NCBI GenBank assembly: GCA_036395755.1
Contig: DASWCZ010000042.1
Location: 10,433-74,432, forward strand
Length of the DNA: 64,000 nt
Direction: 5' to 3'
Origin: Gp7-AA6 sp036395755
GTDB taxonomy: Bacteria; Acidobacteriota; Thermoanaerobaculia; UBA5066; Gp7-AA6
Within the stretch, counting starts at the first letter, position 1, and every line of letters starts with the position of its first letter. Made by a program: the position numbers and the translations under genes. This document shows, in pieces, positions 52,417 through 60,925 of the stretch. The notes beneath the pieces are model-generated. The model did no database searches and was not told where the DNA came from. It worked only from the letters and a program-made list of their open reading frames with translations.

Positions 52417-55400
52417 CTATGATTTTTTTTTCGAAACGACGACGACCGGGGGGATCTCCTCCTTGCGCACGAGCGCGTTGAAGTCCGCCAGGTCCTTGCC
52501 GAATACTCCGTCGAGCTCCGCCAGGATCGAGGCGAGCTTGCCCGAGATCTCCTTGTAGTAGGTCCAGGAGGAGTCCGTCGGCTTCGAATCCGCCGAGGCG
52601 ACTGCAACCGCGATCCCGATCAGCTGGTGGTCGAGCGCCGGCGGAAAGTTCAGCACGTCCTGGCTCGACTTCAGCTCCGGGTTGACGAGCTTCTTCTCGA
52701 TCGAGGTCAGCTTCTCGGAGAGAGCCTTCCCCTTCTCTTTGAGTGCCGTTCCCTTCCCGAGCTTCTCCGCGCGGTCGCCGATCGCCTGAACCTGTGCCTT
52801 CGCGTCGCGGATCCTCGCGACGGCGTCATGGGCTTCCTCGATCCGGTCGCGGACGTCGGAAAGCAGCCGGAACTGGCTCTTCAGGTCTTGGTCGGTCGCG
52901 GACACGTCGGGATGGCGGCGCACTTCGACCGGCTCCGTGAGCGTCTCTCCCGCGTACTTCAATCGAACCTTGTAGGTGCCGGGCGCGACGCGGGGACCCT
53001 GGCGCGTTCCCCAGACGACGGCCTTCGGAATGAGCGCGGGCTTCAAGATCCGCATGTCCCAGGTCAGCCGGTTCAAGCCCGCTTTGGCCTCGATCGGCTT
53101 GTCGGCGGTCTCGTCTTGGGCCTCGCCGGCCGCCTCGTCCTTGTCCTTCTCCTTCTTTTCGGTCGTGTAGGTGCGGATGACCTTTTCGCCGTCGAGGAAC
53201 TCGATCGTGAGCGGCTCCTTCTCGGCGGGTTTCTCCTTGAGCCAGTAGGAAAGCGCAACGCCGCCCGGCGGGTTCTTGCCGAGCGCGCCCGCCGGCCCCT
53301 CGTCGTCGGAGTCCGATTCCCCCATGCGAACCGTCGGGCGCGGGCGGAAAAGGTGGACGCGCTCACGCGCGATCTCCGGCCGGAATTCGTGGAGCGGGGT
53401 CAGGTCGTCGAGAATCCAGAAGGAGCGACCCTGCGTCGCGACGACGAGATCCTTCTCCTTGGTCGTCAGATCGGTAATCGGCACGATCGGCAAGTTCAAC
53501 TGGAAGGGCTGCCACTTCTCGCCGCCGTTGAACGAAACGTAGAGGCCGGTCTCCGTGCCGGCGAAGAGGAGGCCTCGCCGCGAACGGTCTTCCCGCACGA
53601 CCCGCGTGAAAGCGCCGGTGGGGATCCCGCCGTCGATCTTCGTCCAGGTCTTGCCGTAGTCCCCCGTCTTGTAGAGGTACGGGCGGAAGTCGTCGAACTT
53701 GTACATCGTGGCCGCTACGTAGGCGGTCGCCTTGTCGTGGGGAGAGACTTCGATCGAGTTGATCTGGATCCACTCCGGGATCCCCTTCGGGGTCACGTTC
53801 TGCCAGTTCTTGCCGCCGTCGCGCGTCACGTGCACGAGGCCGTCGTCGGTTCCCGCCCAGATCGTCCCGGGCTCGTGCGGTGACTCGACGACCGTGAAGA
53901 TCACGTCGTAGACCTCGACTCCGGTGTTGTCGCGGGTGATCGGACCGCCGGAGTAGTCCTGCTTCGACTTGTCGTTGCGCGTCAGATCCGGGCTGACCTC
54001 CTGCCACGACTGCCCGTCGTCCCGGCTTCGGAGGAGCACCTGCGCCGCGTGGTAGAGGGTGTTCGGGTCGTGAGGCGAGATCACGATCGGCGCGTTCCAC
54101 TGGATGCGGTACTTGAGATCCTTCGGAGCCTGTCCGATCGCCATCTGCGGCCACGCCATCACCTGCCGGGTCTCTCCGGTCTTGTGGTCGTATCGAGTAA
54201 TCGAGCCGCCGTAGCAGCCGGCGAAGACGACGTCCGGGTTTTTGGGCTTCGGGGCGATCCAGCCGCTCTCGCATCCCCCGACCGGGTACCAATCCGTGAC
54301 GTCGATCCCGGATCCCCGGCTGCGCGAGGCAATCGCGACCGTCGTGTTGTCCTGCTGCGCTCCGTAGACCCAGTAGGGGAAGCGATCGTCGGTGACGACC
54401 CGATAGAACTGCGCGGTCGGCTGGTTCATGATCGAGGACCACGTCCGCCCCCCGTTGAAGGAGACATTCGCCCCCCCGTCGTTCGATTCGATCATCCGCA
54501 AGGGGTCGTCCGGGTCGATCCAGAGATCGTGGTTGTCTCCGTGCGGGACCCGGATGGGGTTGAAGGTCTTTCCGCCATCGTTCGAGCGGTAGAAGCCGGT
54601 GTTCAGAACATAGACGGACTCGGGGTTCTTGGGGTCGGCGTAAATGCGGCTGTAGTACCAGGCGCGCTGTCGGAGCTTGTTTTCCGTGTTGACGCGGGTC
54701 CATTTCTCGCCCCCGTCGTCGGACCGATAAACGCCTCCCTTGTCTTTCGACTCGATGATGGCCCAGACGCGGTCCGGCCGCGCCGCGGAGATCGTGACAC
54801 CGATGATTCCGACGACCCCCTCGGGCAGTCCTTCCGTGAGCTTTTTCCAGCTGTCGCCGCCGTCCGTCGAACGATAAAGCCCGCCCTCCGTCCCTCCCGA
54901 GATGAGCGCCCAAGGCTTCCGGTAGGCCTGCCACATCCCGGCGTAGAGGATTCTCGGGTTCGTCGGGTCCATGGCGAGGTCGCAGGCGCCGGTCTTCTCG
55001 CTGACGGAGAGGACCCGCTCCCACGTCTTGCCGCCGTCTTTCGATCGATAAATCCCCCGCTCCGGGTTCGAAGCCCACACGTGCCCCTGAGCGGCGGCGT
55101 AAACGAGGTCGGGGTTCTTCGGATGCACCCGGACCCGGGAGATCTGGTAGGTCTTTTCGAGTCCGACGTTCCTCCACGTCTTCCCGGCATCGGTCGACTT
55201 GTACACGCCGTTTCCGTGCGAGACGTTTCCGCGGATCGCGGCCTCTCCCATCCCCGCGTAGACCACGTTCGGGTCGGACTCCGCGATTCCGATCGCGCCG
55301 ACCGAGCCGGTCTTGAAGTCTTTGTCGGACATCGGCTGCCAGTTCGAGCCGCCGTCCAAGGTTTTCCAGACGCCTCCCCCGGCACCGCCGAAGTAATAGA

Positions 55401-55611
55401 CGAGCGGCTGACCACGGACCCCCGCGACCGCGTCGACGCGGCCGCCCCGGTAGGGGCCGATGTTCCGGAATTCGAGTCCTTCGTACAGCTTCGCGAGAGA
55501 GCCCTCGGCCGGCTTCTCCGGCGCAGTCTTCTTGACGGCGCCGTTGGAAGCGCCCCGGATCGTGGCGAGCAGGACGGCGCATATGCCCAGATTCAGAAAA
55601 ATCTTTTTCAA
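52417..55611 (-). CDS. Secreted BNR/sortilin-type beta-propeller protein
   Basis: This 1064-residue exported protein has a signal peptide (FLNLGICAVLLATIRGAS). About ten Asp-box motifs of the BNR type (STDAGKTW, SKDGGKTW, STDGGDSW, SDDGGEKW, SRDDGQSW, TRDGGKNW) span residues 60-690, giving two beta-propellers as in VPS10/sortilin. Residues 760-920 are beta-rich (including ILDDLTPLHEF before it), then a coiled-coil-like helical tail. A charged EKKEKDKDEAAGEAQDE loop interrupts it. Often annotated glycosyl hydrolase, but no sialidase catalytic residues are evident. TTG 55611 is set by GGGAGG upstream. Confidence 0.88.
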   Translation of the reverse strand: MKKIFLNLGICAVLLATIRGASNGAVKKTAPEKPAEGSLAKLYEGLEFRNIGPYRGGRVDAVAGVRGQPLVYYFGGAGGGVWKTLDGGSNWQPMSDKDFKTGSVGAIGIAESDPNVVYAGMGEAAIRGNVSHGNGVYKSTDAGKTWRNVGLEKTYQISRVRVHPKNPDLVYAAAQGHVWASNPERGIYRSKDGGKTWERVLSVSEKTGACDLAMDPTNPRILYAGMWQAYRKPWALISGGTEGGLYRSTDGGDSWKKLTEGLPEGVVGIIGVTISAARPDRVWAIIESKDKGGVYRSDDGGEKWTRVNTENKLRQRAWYYSRIYADPKNPESVYVLNTGFYRSNDGGKTFNPIRVPHGDNHDLWIDPDDPLRMIESNDGGANVSFNGGRTWSSIMNQPTAQFYRVVTDDRFPYWVYGAQQDNTTVAIASRSRGSGIDVTDWYPVGGCESGWIAPKPKNPDVVFAGCYGGSITRYDHKTGETRQVMAWPQMAIGQAPKDLKYRIQWNAPIVISPHDPNTLYHAAQVLLRSRDDGQSWQEVSPDLTRNDKSKQDYSGGPITRDNTGVEVYDVIFTVVESPHEPGTIWAGTDDGLVHVTRDGGKNWQNVTPKGIPEWIQINSIEVSPHDKATAYVAATMYKFDDFRPYLYKTGDYGKTWTKIDGGIPTGAFTRVVREDRSRRGLLFAGTETGLYVSFNGGEKWQPFQLNLPIVPITDLTTKEKDLVVATQGRSFWILDDLTPLHEFRPEIARERVHLFRPRPTVRMGESDSDDEGPAGALGKNPPGGVALSYWLKEKPAEKEPLTIEFLDGEKVIRTYTTEKKEKDKDEAAGEAQDETADKPIEAKAGLNRLTWDMRILKPALIPKAVVWGTRQGPRVAPGTYKVRLKYAGETLTEPVEVRRHPDVSATDQDLKSQFRLLSDVRDRIEEAHDAVARIRDAKAQVQAIGDRAEKLGKGTALKEKGKALSEKLTSIEKKLVNPELKSSQDVLNFPPALDHQLIGIAVAVASADSKPTDSSWTYYKEISGKLASILAELDGVFGKDLADFNALVRKEEIPPVVVVSKKKS

Positions 55612-55739
55612 GAGGGCCTCCCGAAGGGCGGGTATTTTATTCGGTGCGAGGCCGGAAGGCTTCTGACTCTCTCCTCCCGACCGCGCGGCGTCAGCGATGC
55701 GTCGAGATCAAGGTCCTCGCGCGGTCGGGCGTCAGAGTC

Positions 55740-57026
55740 TCAACTTCCCTGGGGGAGGGAGAAGTCGCTGTCCCGCGACGAGACGGCGGTCGAAGGAACC
55801 GCGGCACCGGGTTGGCGCGAGTAAGCTTCGACGGCAGCGCTCAAGATCTCGACCGAAGCGCGCAGATCCTCTTCCTTCAGGACGTAAGCGATCCGCACCT
55901 GGTTCGCGCCGAGACCGGGCGTCGCGTAGAAGCCGCGCGCCGGCGCGATCATCACGGTCGAACCGTCGAGCTGGAAATCGGTCAGGAGCCAACTCGCGAA
56001 GTCATCGCCGTCGGCGATCGGCAGGCGCGCGACGAAGTAGAACGCGCCCTCCGGCTTCGGCAGGAAGACGCCGGGGATCTGCCGTAGACCCGCGTCGAGA
56101 ACGTCGCGGCGGCGCTGATATTCGGCGACGACTCCCGACATATATCCCGGTGGAAGGTCGAGCGCCCCGACCGCCACGAACTGCGCGAGCCCTGGCGGCG
56201 AGAGGCGCCCCTGGGCCATCCGCAGGCACGCCCGGTGGACGTCGCGGTTTCGCGTGGCGAGGCAGCCCAGGCGGATCCCGCAGGCGCTGTATCGCTTCGA
56301 GAGACTGTCTACCAGGACAACCGAGTCTTCGCACCCCCCGAGCGCGAGCGCGCTGACGGTGCGCCGCCCGTCGTAGACGAACTCGCGGTAGACCTCGTCG
56401 GCGATCAGAAAAATTCCGCGGTCGCGGCAGAACCCGGCGACCGCTTCGAGCTCCTCGGGCGAGTACACCGTGCCCGTCGGGTTGTTCGGGTTGCAGAGGA
56501 GAACGATCTTGGTTCGCGGGGTCACGGCGCGCTCCCAGGCCTCGCGCGGCGGCAGATGGAATCCGTTCTCGACCCGGCTCGTGAGCGGTACGAGTGTCAC
56601 GCCGGCCATCGCGGCGAACGCCGAATAGTTCGTGTAGAAGGGCTCGACCACGAGGGCCTCGTCGCCGGGGTCCGCGCACGCCAGGAAGGCAAAGAGGATC
56701 GCTTCGCTCCCGCCCGTGGTCGCGATGAGCTCGTCCGCGGTCACAGAGAGGCCGAGCCGCCGGTAGTACTCGACTAAGAAACCCAGGTACTCGGGCGTCC
56801 CGCCGGACGGCGAATAGGCGATGACCCGTTCCGGGTATCGCGACAGCCGGTCCCGGATCGCGGCGGGAGTCTCCAGGTCCGGCTGCCCGATGTTCAGGTG
56901 ATGGACGTGGATCCCACGCCGCTTCGCGTCGTCCGCGAGCGGCATGAGCCGGCGGATGGGCGAGGCCGGCACCCGCCCGCCGCGCGCGGAGCCGCGAAGA
57001 GGTGCGATTTCCGTCCGCGACGACAC
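55740..57026 (-). CDS. Class I/II pyridoxal-phosphate aminotransferase
   Basis: This 428-residue fold-type I aminotransferase resembles the aspartate/aromatic group. The PLP lysine is K244 in SLSKRYSACGIRLG; LCNPNNPTGTVY, IADEVYREF and TTGGSEAILFAF are typical, and a final Arg block GANQVRIAYVL is present. The tail after residue 400 is Ser/Pro-rich and variable. It follows the aldehyde dehydrogenase by one base, so the two are probably co-transcribed; amine-to-acid catabolism is possible. Substrate not assigned. Confidence 0.92.
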   Translation of the reverse strand: MSSRTEIAPLRGSARGGRVPASPIRRLMPLADDAKRRGIHVHHLNIGQPDLETPAAIRDRLSRYPERVIAYSPSGGTPEYLGFLVEYYRRLGLSVTADELIATTGGSEAILFAFLACADPGDEALVVEPFYTNYSAFAAMAGVTLVPLTSRVENGFHLPPREAWERAVTPRTKIVLLCNPNNPTGTVYSPEELEAVAGFCRDRGIFLIADEVYREFVYDGRRTVSALALGGCEDSVVLVDSLSKRYSACGIRLGCLATRNRDVHRACLRMAQGRLSPPGLAQFVAVGALDLPPGYMSGVVAEYQRRRDVLDAGLRQIPGVFLPKPEGAFYFVARLPIADGDDFASWLLTDFQLDGSTVMIAPARGFYATPGLGANQVRIAYVLKEEDLRASVEILSAAVEAYSRQPGAAVPSTAVSSRDSDFSLPQGS

Positions 57027-57027
57027 G

Positions 57028-58545
57028 TCAGTCGGCGATCTCGTGCGTATCGATCTGCGCCCTCTGCAGCCGGCCGGAGAAGTCCACGTAGATGGACTTC
57101 CACTCGGTGAAGACGTCCAGGCCCGCGATCCCCGCCTCCCGGTGGCCGTTCCCGGTGTTCTTCACGCCGCCGAACGGGAGGTGGACCTCCGCCCCGATGG
57201 TCGAGGAGTTGACGTAGAAGATCCCGGTCTCGAAGTCGCGCATCGCCCGGAACGCCCGTTCGACGTCGCGGGTATAAACGGATCCGGAAAGCCCGTATTC
57301 GACGGAGTTCGCGATCCGGACTCCCTCTTCGAACGACGTGACCGGGATGACGGTCGTGACCGGACCGAAGATCTCTTCGCGCGAGATCCGCATGTCAGGC
57401 GTCGCCTCTGCAAAGACCGTCGGCTCGAAGAACCAGCCGCGCGAGAAGTCCCCGTCGGTGAGTTTCTCGCCGCCGCAGACCAGCTGCGCGCCTTCGTCCT
57501 TCCCGATTTCGACGTAGCGGGCGACCGTCTCCCGCTGGCGCTCGGAGACGCACGGACCCATTTGCGTGCCGGGTTCGAGTCCGTTCCCGACGCGAAGCGA
57601 GCGCACCCTCGCGACGAGCTTGTCGACGAACTCGCCGACGACTTCCTCGTGGACGAGAAGCCGGGACGCCGCGGTGCAGCGTTGCCCGGTCGTCCCGAAG
57701 GCGCCCCAGACCGCGCCTTCGACCGCGAGGTCGACGTCGGCGTCCTCGAGCACGAGGATCGCGTTCTTTCCACCCATCTCGAGGTGAAGTCGCTTGAAGG
57801 TCGGCGCACAGGCTACGGAGATCCGCCGGCCGACTTCGGTCGAGCCGGTGAAGGACACCACGCGGACGTCGGGATGGGTGACGAGCGGATCTCCGACCTC
57901 GCCTCCCGAGCCGATGACCACGTTGAACACCCCCGCCGGCAGCCCCGCCTCCTCGAAAACCCGCGCGAGCGCCACGACCGATGCGGGCGTGTCACTCGCG
58001 GGCTTGATCACGATGGTGTTCCCGGCGATGAGCGCCGCCATCGATTTCCACGCGGGGATCGCCATCGGGAAGTTCCACGGCGTGACGAGGGCGCAGACGC
58101 CCAGCGGCTGCCGAATGCACATCGCGAACTTGTTCGGCAGCTCCGAAGGCGTGGTGAAACCGAAGAGGCGGCGGCCCTCGCCCGCCGCGAGGTAGGCCAT
58201 ATCGATCGCTTCCTGCACGTCGCCGCGCGTCTCGGCGAGGACCTTTCCCATCTCGCGGGTCATCAGCCGCGCGAGCTCTTCCTTGTCGCGTTTCAGGATC
58301 TCGCCGGCGGCATAGAGAATCTCCGCGCGCCGGGGAGCGGGCGTGTCGCGCCATCCCGTGTACGCCTTTCGGGCGGCGCCAACTGCCGCAAGGACGTCCT
58401 CGCGCCCGCTCTCGGGGAAGATCCCGACGAGGTCGTCCTGATCCGCCGGGTTGCGGTTCTCGAACGTCTTCCCGGAGGAAGACGTCATCCACTCGCCGCC
58501 GATGAAGTTGCCTTGCAAGCCGACGGCGGCGAGCTCCGTCGTCAT
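57028..58545 (-). CDS. NAD(P)-dependent aldehyde dehydrogenase
   Basis: This 505-residue enzyme of the ALDH superfamily oxidises an aldehyde to acid. The nucleophile is C290 in GTTGQRCTAASRLL; the base Glu is in LEMGGKNAILVLED; TPWNFPMAIPAWK and FTGSTEVGRRIS are typical cofactor-site blocks. The N-terminus FIGGEWMTSSSGKTFENRNP is like alpha-aminoadipic semialdehyde dehydrogenase (ALDH7) or related forms, but class is uncertain. ATG 58545 overlaps the bactofilin stop. Upstream in-frame reading is out-of-frame bactofilin. Confidence 0.94.
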   Translation of the reverse strand: MTTELAAVGLQGNFIGGEWMTSSSGKTFENRNPADQDDLVGIFPESGREDVLAAVGAARKAYTGWRDTPAPRRAEILYAAGEILKRDKEELARLMTREMGKVLAETRGDVQEAIDMAYLAAGEGRRLFGFTTPSELPNKFAMCIRQPLGVCALVTPWNFPMAIPAWKSMAALIAGNTIVIKPASDTPASVVALARVFEEAGLPAGVFNVVIGSGGEVGDPLVTHPDVRVVSFTGSTEVGRRISVACAPTFKRLHLEMGGKNAILVLEDADVDLAVEGAVWGAFGTTGQRCTAASRLLVHEEVVGEFVDKLVARVRSLRVGNGLEPGTQMGPCVSERQRETVARYVEIGKDEGAQLVCGGEKLTDGDFSRGWFFEPTVFAEATPDMRISREEIFGPVTTVIPVTSFEEGVRIANSVEYGLSGSVYTRDVERAFRAMRDFETGIFYVNSSTIGAEVHLPFGGVKNTGNGHREAGIAGLDVFTEWKSIYVDFSGRLQRAQIDTHEIAD

Positions 58546-59117
58546 CCGCCGGTGCCCGGGGGGGACGGACGCCTCGCGGTCTCCTCCGGTTTGGGTGGAG
58601 CGACCTCCGGCCGGGTCGGAACGATCGGCCGCTTCGCCACTTCCTCGGCCTTCTGCGGAGAGAGCGGGCGCGTCGCCGCGTCGTTCGGCATCACGACCCG
58701 ACCCTGGATCTGAGCGCCCTCGGCCATGACGATGCGCGGCGAATGGACGTTGCCCTGGACGCGGCCGGACGGCAGGAGCTCGGCCCTCTCGGATGCCATG
58801 ACCTGCCCGTGGACCCGGCCGCCGATGATGACCCATTTTGCCTGCACGTCGCCTTCGACTTCCGCCCCGGGGGAAACGACGACCTTGCGGTCGACCCGGA
58901 TCTTTCCTTCGAGGCGGCCATTGACGAGGACGTCCTCGTCCCCGGAAAGGTCGCCGACGATCTTCACGCGGGAACCGATGACGGTCGCCGCGGAGGACGA
59001 GGTCGCGGTCGAGGCGACCGGGGAAGGGACCGAAACGCGTTCGGGCGGGGCGGGAGACGGGGACGGGGAGTGGGAAGGTGAAGGCGCGGGTGTATCGGGT
59101 TTACCAAAGAAGGCCAA
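58542..59117 (-). CDS. Bactofilin (polymer-forming cytoskeletal protein)
   Basis: Bactofilins self-assemble into membrane-bound filaments. The 191 residues have a Pro/Ser-rich N-terminal tail, then the beta-helix domain (residues about 45-140) with repeats TVIGSRVKIVGDLSGDEDVL, GRLEGKIRVDRKVVVSPGAE, GDVQAKWVIIGGRVHGQV and GNVHSPRIVMAEGAQIQGRV. The C-terminus is again Pro/Lys-rich. The ATG lies 95 bases from a tRNA gene, so its promoter should be in 59118-59212. It overlaps the ALDH gene. Confidence 0.93.
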   Translation of the reverse strand: MAFFGKPDTPAPSPSHSPSPSPAPPERVSVPSPVASTATSSSAATVIGSRVKIVGDLSGDEDVLVNGRLEGKIRVDRKVVVSPGAEVEGDVQAKWVIIGGRVHGQVMASERAELLPSGRVQGNVHSPRIVMAEGAQIQGRVVMPNDAATRPLSPQKAEEVAKRPIVPTRPEVAPPKPEETARRPSPPGTGG

Positions 59118-59212
59118 GGGGTACCTCCGAAAGTTCGCAGTATAAGCCTCTCGAGGGCCTTACGGGATACCTAGACCCGGTCAGAAGAAAGGGTTCGGGC
59201 GATCGGACGGAG

Positions 59213-59288
59213 TGGAGCGGGCAACGGGGCTCGAACCCGCGACATCCAGCTTGGGAAGCTGACGCTCTACCAGCTGAGCTATGCCCGC
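59213..59288 (-). tRNA. tRNA-Gly (CCC anticodon)
   Basis: A complete 76-nt cloverleaf lies on the minus strand. The acceptor arms GCGGGCA/TGCCCGC pair fully, the D arm has AGCTCAGCTGGTAGAGC, and the anticodon stem TCAGC/GCTGG (one G-U pair) holds loop TTCCCAA with anticodon CCC. The T arm is GCGGG-TTCGAGC-CCCGT. Discriminator U73 and the 3' CCA are encoded. This reads GGG glycine codons. Confidence 0.96.
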
Positions 59289-59346
59289 GCGATCGCGCGA
59301 AATATAGCGGAACCGGGGCGGCGAGGCAATTTGTCGACCCGACGGG

Positions 59347-59607
59347 TCAGAGCGAGACCGACGCAGTCGCGACCCGGAGCAGCCGGAACTTCGAGGAGAG
59401 CCGAGGCAGCCGGATCTTGGCGAAGAGATGTCCGTTGACAAAGAGGACCGGAATCGAATCGCCATAGCGGAGTGCGAGCTCTGCGTCGGAATCGACGTCG
59501 ACGACGTTCCATTCGTGCGGCCGGTCCGCGAGAAGCGCATCGACTTCCCGCCGCATCTCGTCGCAAAGGAGGCAGCCCGGCCGGGACAAGAGCGTCAGCC
59601 GGATCAC
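59347..59607 (-). CDS. Glutaredoxin-like thiol protein (DUF836 type)
   Basis: This 86-residue thioredoxin-fold protein has an N-terminal LLSRPGCLLCDEMRREVD with a CxxC (CLLC) redox site, the cis-Pro segment GDSIPVLFVNG, and two short beta strands after it. Similar small proteins are annotated glutaredoxin family/DUF836. GTG 59607 overlaps the pgsA stop (GTGA), making it the last gene of a coupled chain. Partner unknown. Confidence 0.85.
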   Translation of the reverse strand: MIRLTLLSRPGCLLCDEMRREVDALLADRPHEWNVVDVDSDAELALRYGDSIPVLFVNGHLFAKIRLPRLSSKFRLLRVATASVSL

Positions 59608-60173
59608 GCCGACTCCGGCGGCGGCTCATGCGAACGCGCCACGCGAAGGACGTAATCAAATCCCGAGAGGATGGTTGCCGTCGCCGCCGCTCCGAACGCG
59701 AGGAGAAGGAGGGGGCGGGGCCAGTTCCAGACGTTCGCGCAGAGCACGAAGAGAACCGTCACGATCAGCGTGACCGTCGCGACTTTGCCGAGCCAGGTCG
59801 GCGGAAAACGCCGTTTGTTCGAGCTCAAGATCAGGAGCAGCGCGACGAGAAGGAGGAGAACGTCCCGGGAAATCACGAGGACGGCCAGCCAGACCGGCAT
59901 CTTGACCGTCGCCGGGTACGACGGGACGGCGAGAAACAGGTAGGAGCTCATCAACAGGAGTTTGTCCGCGATCGGATCCAGGTACGCACCGAGAGCCGAA
60001 TTCATCTGAAGCCGCCGAGCGAGATAACCGTCCACTCCGTCGGAGATTCCCGCCGCGACGAAAAGGGTGAGGGCGATGCCGAATCGACCTTCCGCGATCG
60101 AAAGCAGAAAAAACGGGAGCGCCGCGAGGCGGACGAGCGTGATGAAGTTGGGAAGCGTCCAGAGACCCTTCAC
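59604..60173 (-). CDS. pgsA: CDP-diacylglycerol-glycerol-3-phosphate 3-phosphatidyltransferase
   Basis: PgsA makes phosphatidylglycerol phosphate in the membrane. The 189 residues have five or six membrane segments. The CDP-alcohol motif is complete: DGVDGYLARR, then G and D/D in SALGAYLDPIADK. The start LPNFITLVRLAALP is typical. GTG 60173 overlaps the crp-like stop. Another CDP-alcohol transferase specificity is possible but less likely. Confidence 0.93.
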   Translation of the reverse strand: MKGLWTLPNFITLVRLAALPFFLLSIAEGRFGIALTLFVAAGISDGVDGYLARRLQMNSALGAYLDPIADKLLLMSSYLFLAVPSYPATVKMPVWLAVLVISRDVLLLLVALLLILSSNKRRFPPTWLGKVATVTLIVTVLFVLCANVWNWPRPLLLLAFGAAATATILSGFDYVLRVARSHEPPPESA

Positions 60174-60925
60174 CGGCGGCGGGGGCCCTCCCCCTTGCCC
60201 GTCGGCCGGGCCGAAGGCATCTTGACCTCGCCGGCCGATTTATGCGTTCCCGACGGGGTCGTCCGCAGCGGCTCGTCGCGGATCCACACGGTCGAGCCGC
60301 GCATCCGGATCAGGCCGCGCTCCGCGAACTGACGAAGCAACCTCGTCACGGTTTCGCGAGAAGCGCCGATCGAGTTCGCGATGACCTGGTGCGTCGGCCG
60401 CGAGACGGTGTACCACCCGTCCTCTCCGGGTGCGCCCGAGTCGACGGCGAGACGAAGAAGGTAGCGGGCGAGACGGCCGCCGACGTCGAGGAGCACGAGC
60501 GATTCGATCATGTCGTTGGCCCGGCGCAGGCGACCGGAGAGAGTCGAAAGAATCCTCCGCGCAATCGTGAAGTCGTCGGCCAGGACGTCGAGAAAATCCT
60601 TGCGCCGCAGCACGACGAGCTCCGAGGGGACGAGGGCCGACACCGAAGCGCTGCGAGTCTCGTTGTCGAAGAGCGCCATCTCTCCGAAGAAGTCTCCCGT
60701 TTTCAGGTGCGTGAGCACGACTTCCCGGCCATGTTCCGAGTCGACGAAAACCTTCACCTGACCCCGGACGATCACGAAAAAAAGATCTCCAGGCTCGTCC
60801 TCCCGGAGGATGGCCTCCCCCGCGGCATAGGGGCGAGTCGACGCCACCCGCGAAAGAGCGTCGAGGTGAGGCGGGTCGAGCTCGGAGAAAATCGCGACCT
60901 TCGCAAAGAGGGCGGAATCGATCAT
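60170..60925 (-). CDS. Crp/Fnr-family transcriptional regulator
   Basis: From ATG 60925 (AAGGAGCCGA upstream) the protein has 251 residues. Residues 1-120 are a cNMP-binding domain with the cassette FFGEMALFDNETRSASV, which keeps the GE...RSA pattern of true nucleotide binders. Residues 165-225 form the winged helix: PTHQVIANSIGASRETVTRL then FAERGLIRMRGSTVWI. No Fnr-type N-terminal Cys cluster is visible. The C-terminal 25 residues are basic and unconserved. It overlaps both neighbours by 4 bp. Targets unknown. Confidence 0.93.
   Translation of the reverse strand: MIDSALFAKVAIFSELDPPHLDALSRVASTRPYAAGEAILREDEPGDLFFVIVRGQVKVFVDSEHGREVVLTHLKTGDFFGEMALFDNETRSASVSALVPSELVVLRRKDFLDVLADDFTIARRILSTLSGRLRRANDMIESLVLLDVGGRLARYLLRLAVDSGAPGEDGWYTVSRPTHQVIANSIGASRETVTRLLRQFAERGLIRMRGSTVWIRDEPLRTTPSGTHKSAGEVKMPSARPTGKGEGPRRR

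Noticed and set aside
53392..53408. GGGGTCAGGTC inside the BNR gene resembling the REP end
   Set aside because: It encodes DDLTP in a conserved part of the protein and has no inverted partner nearby.
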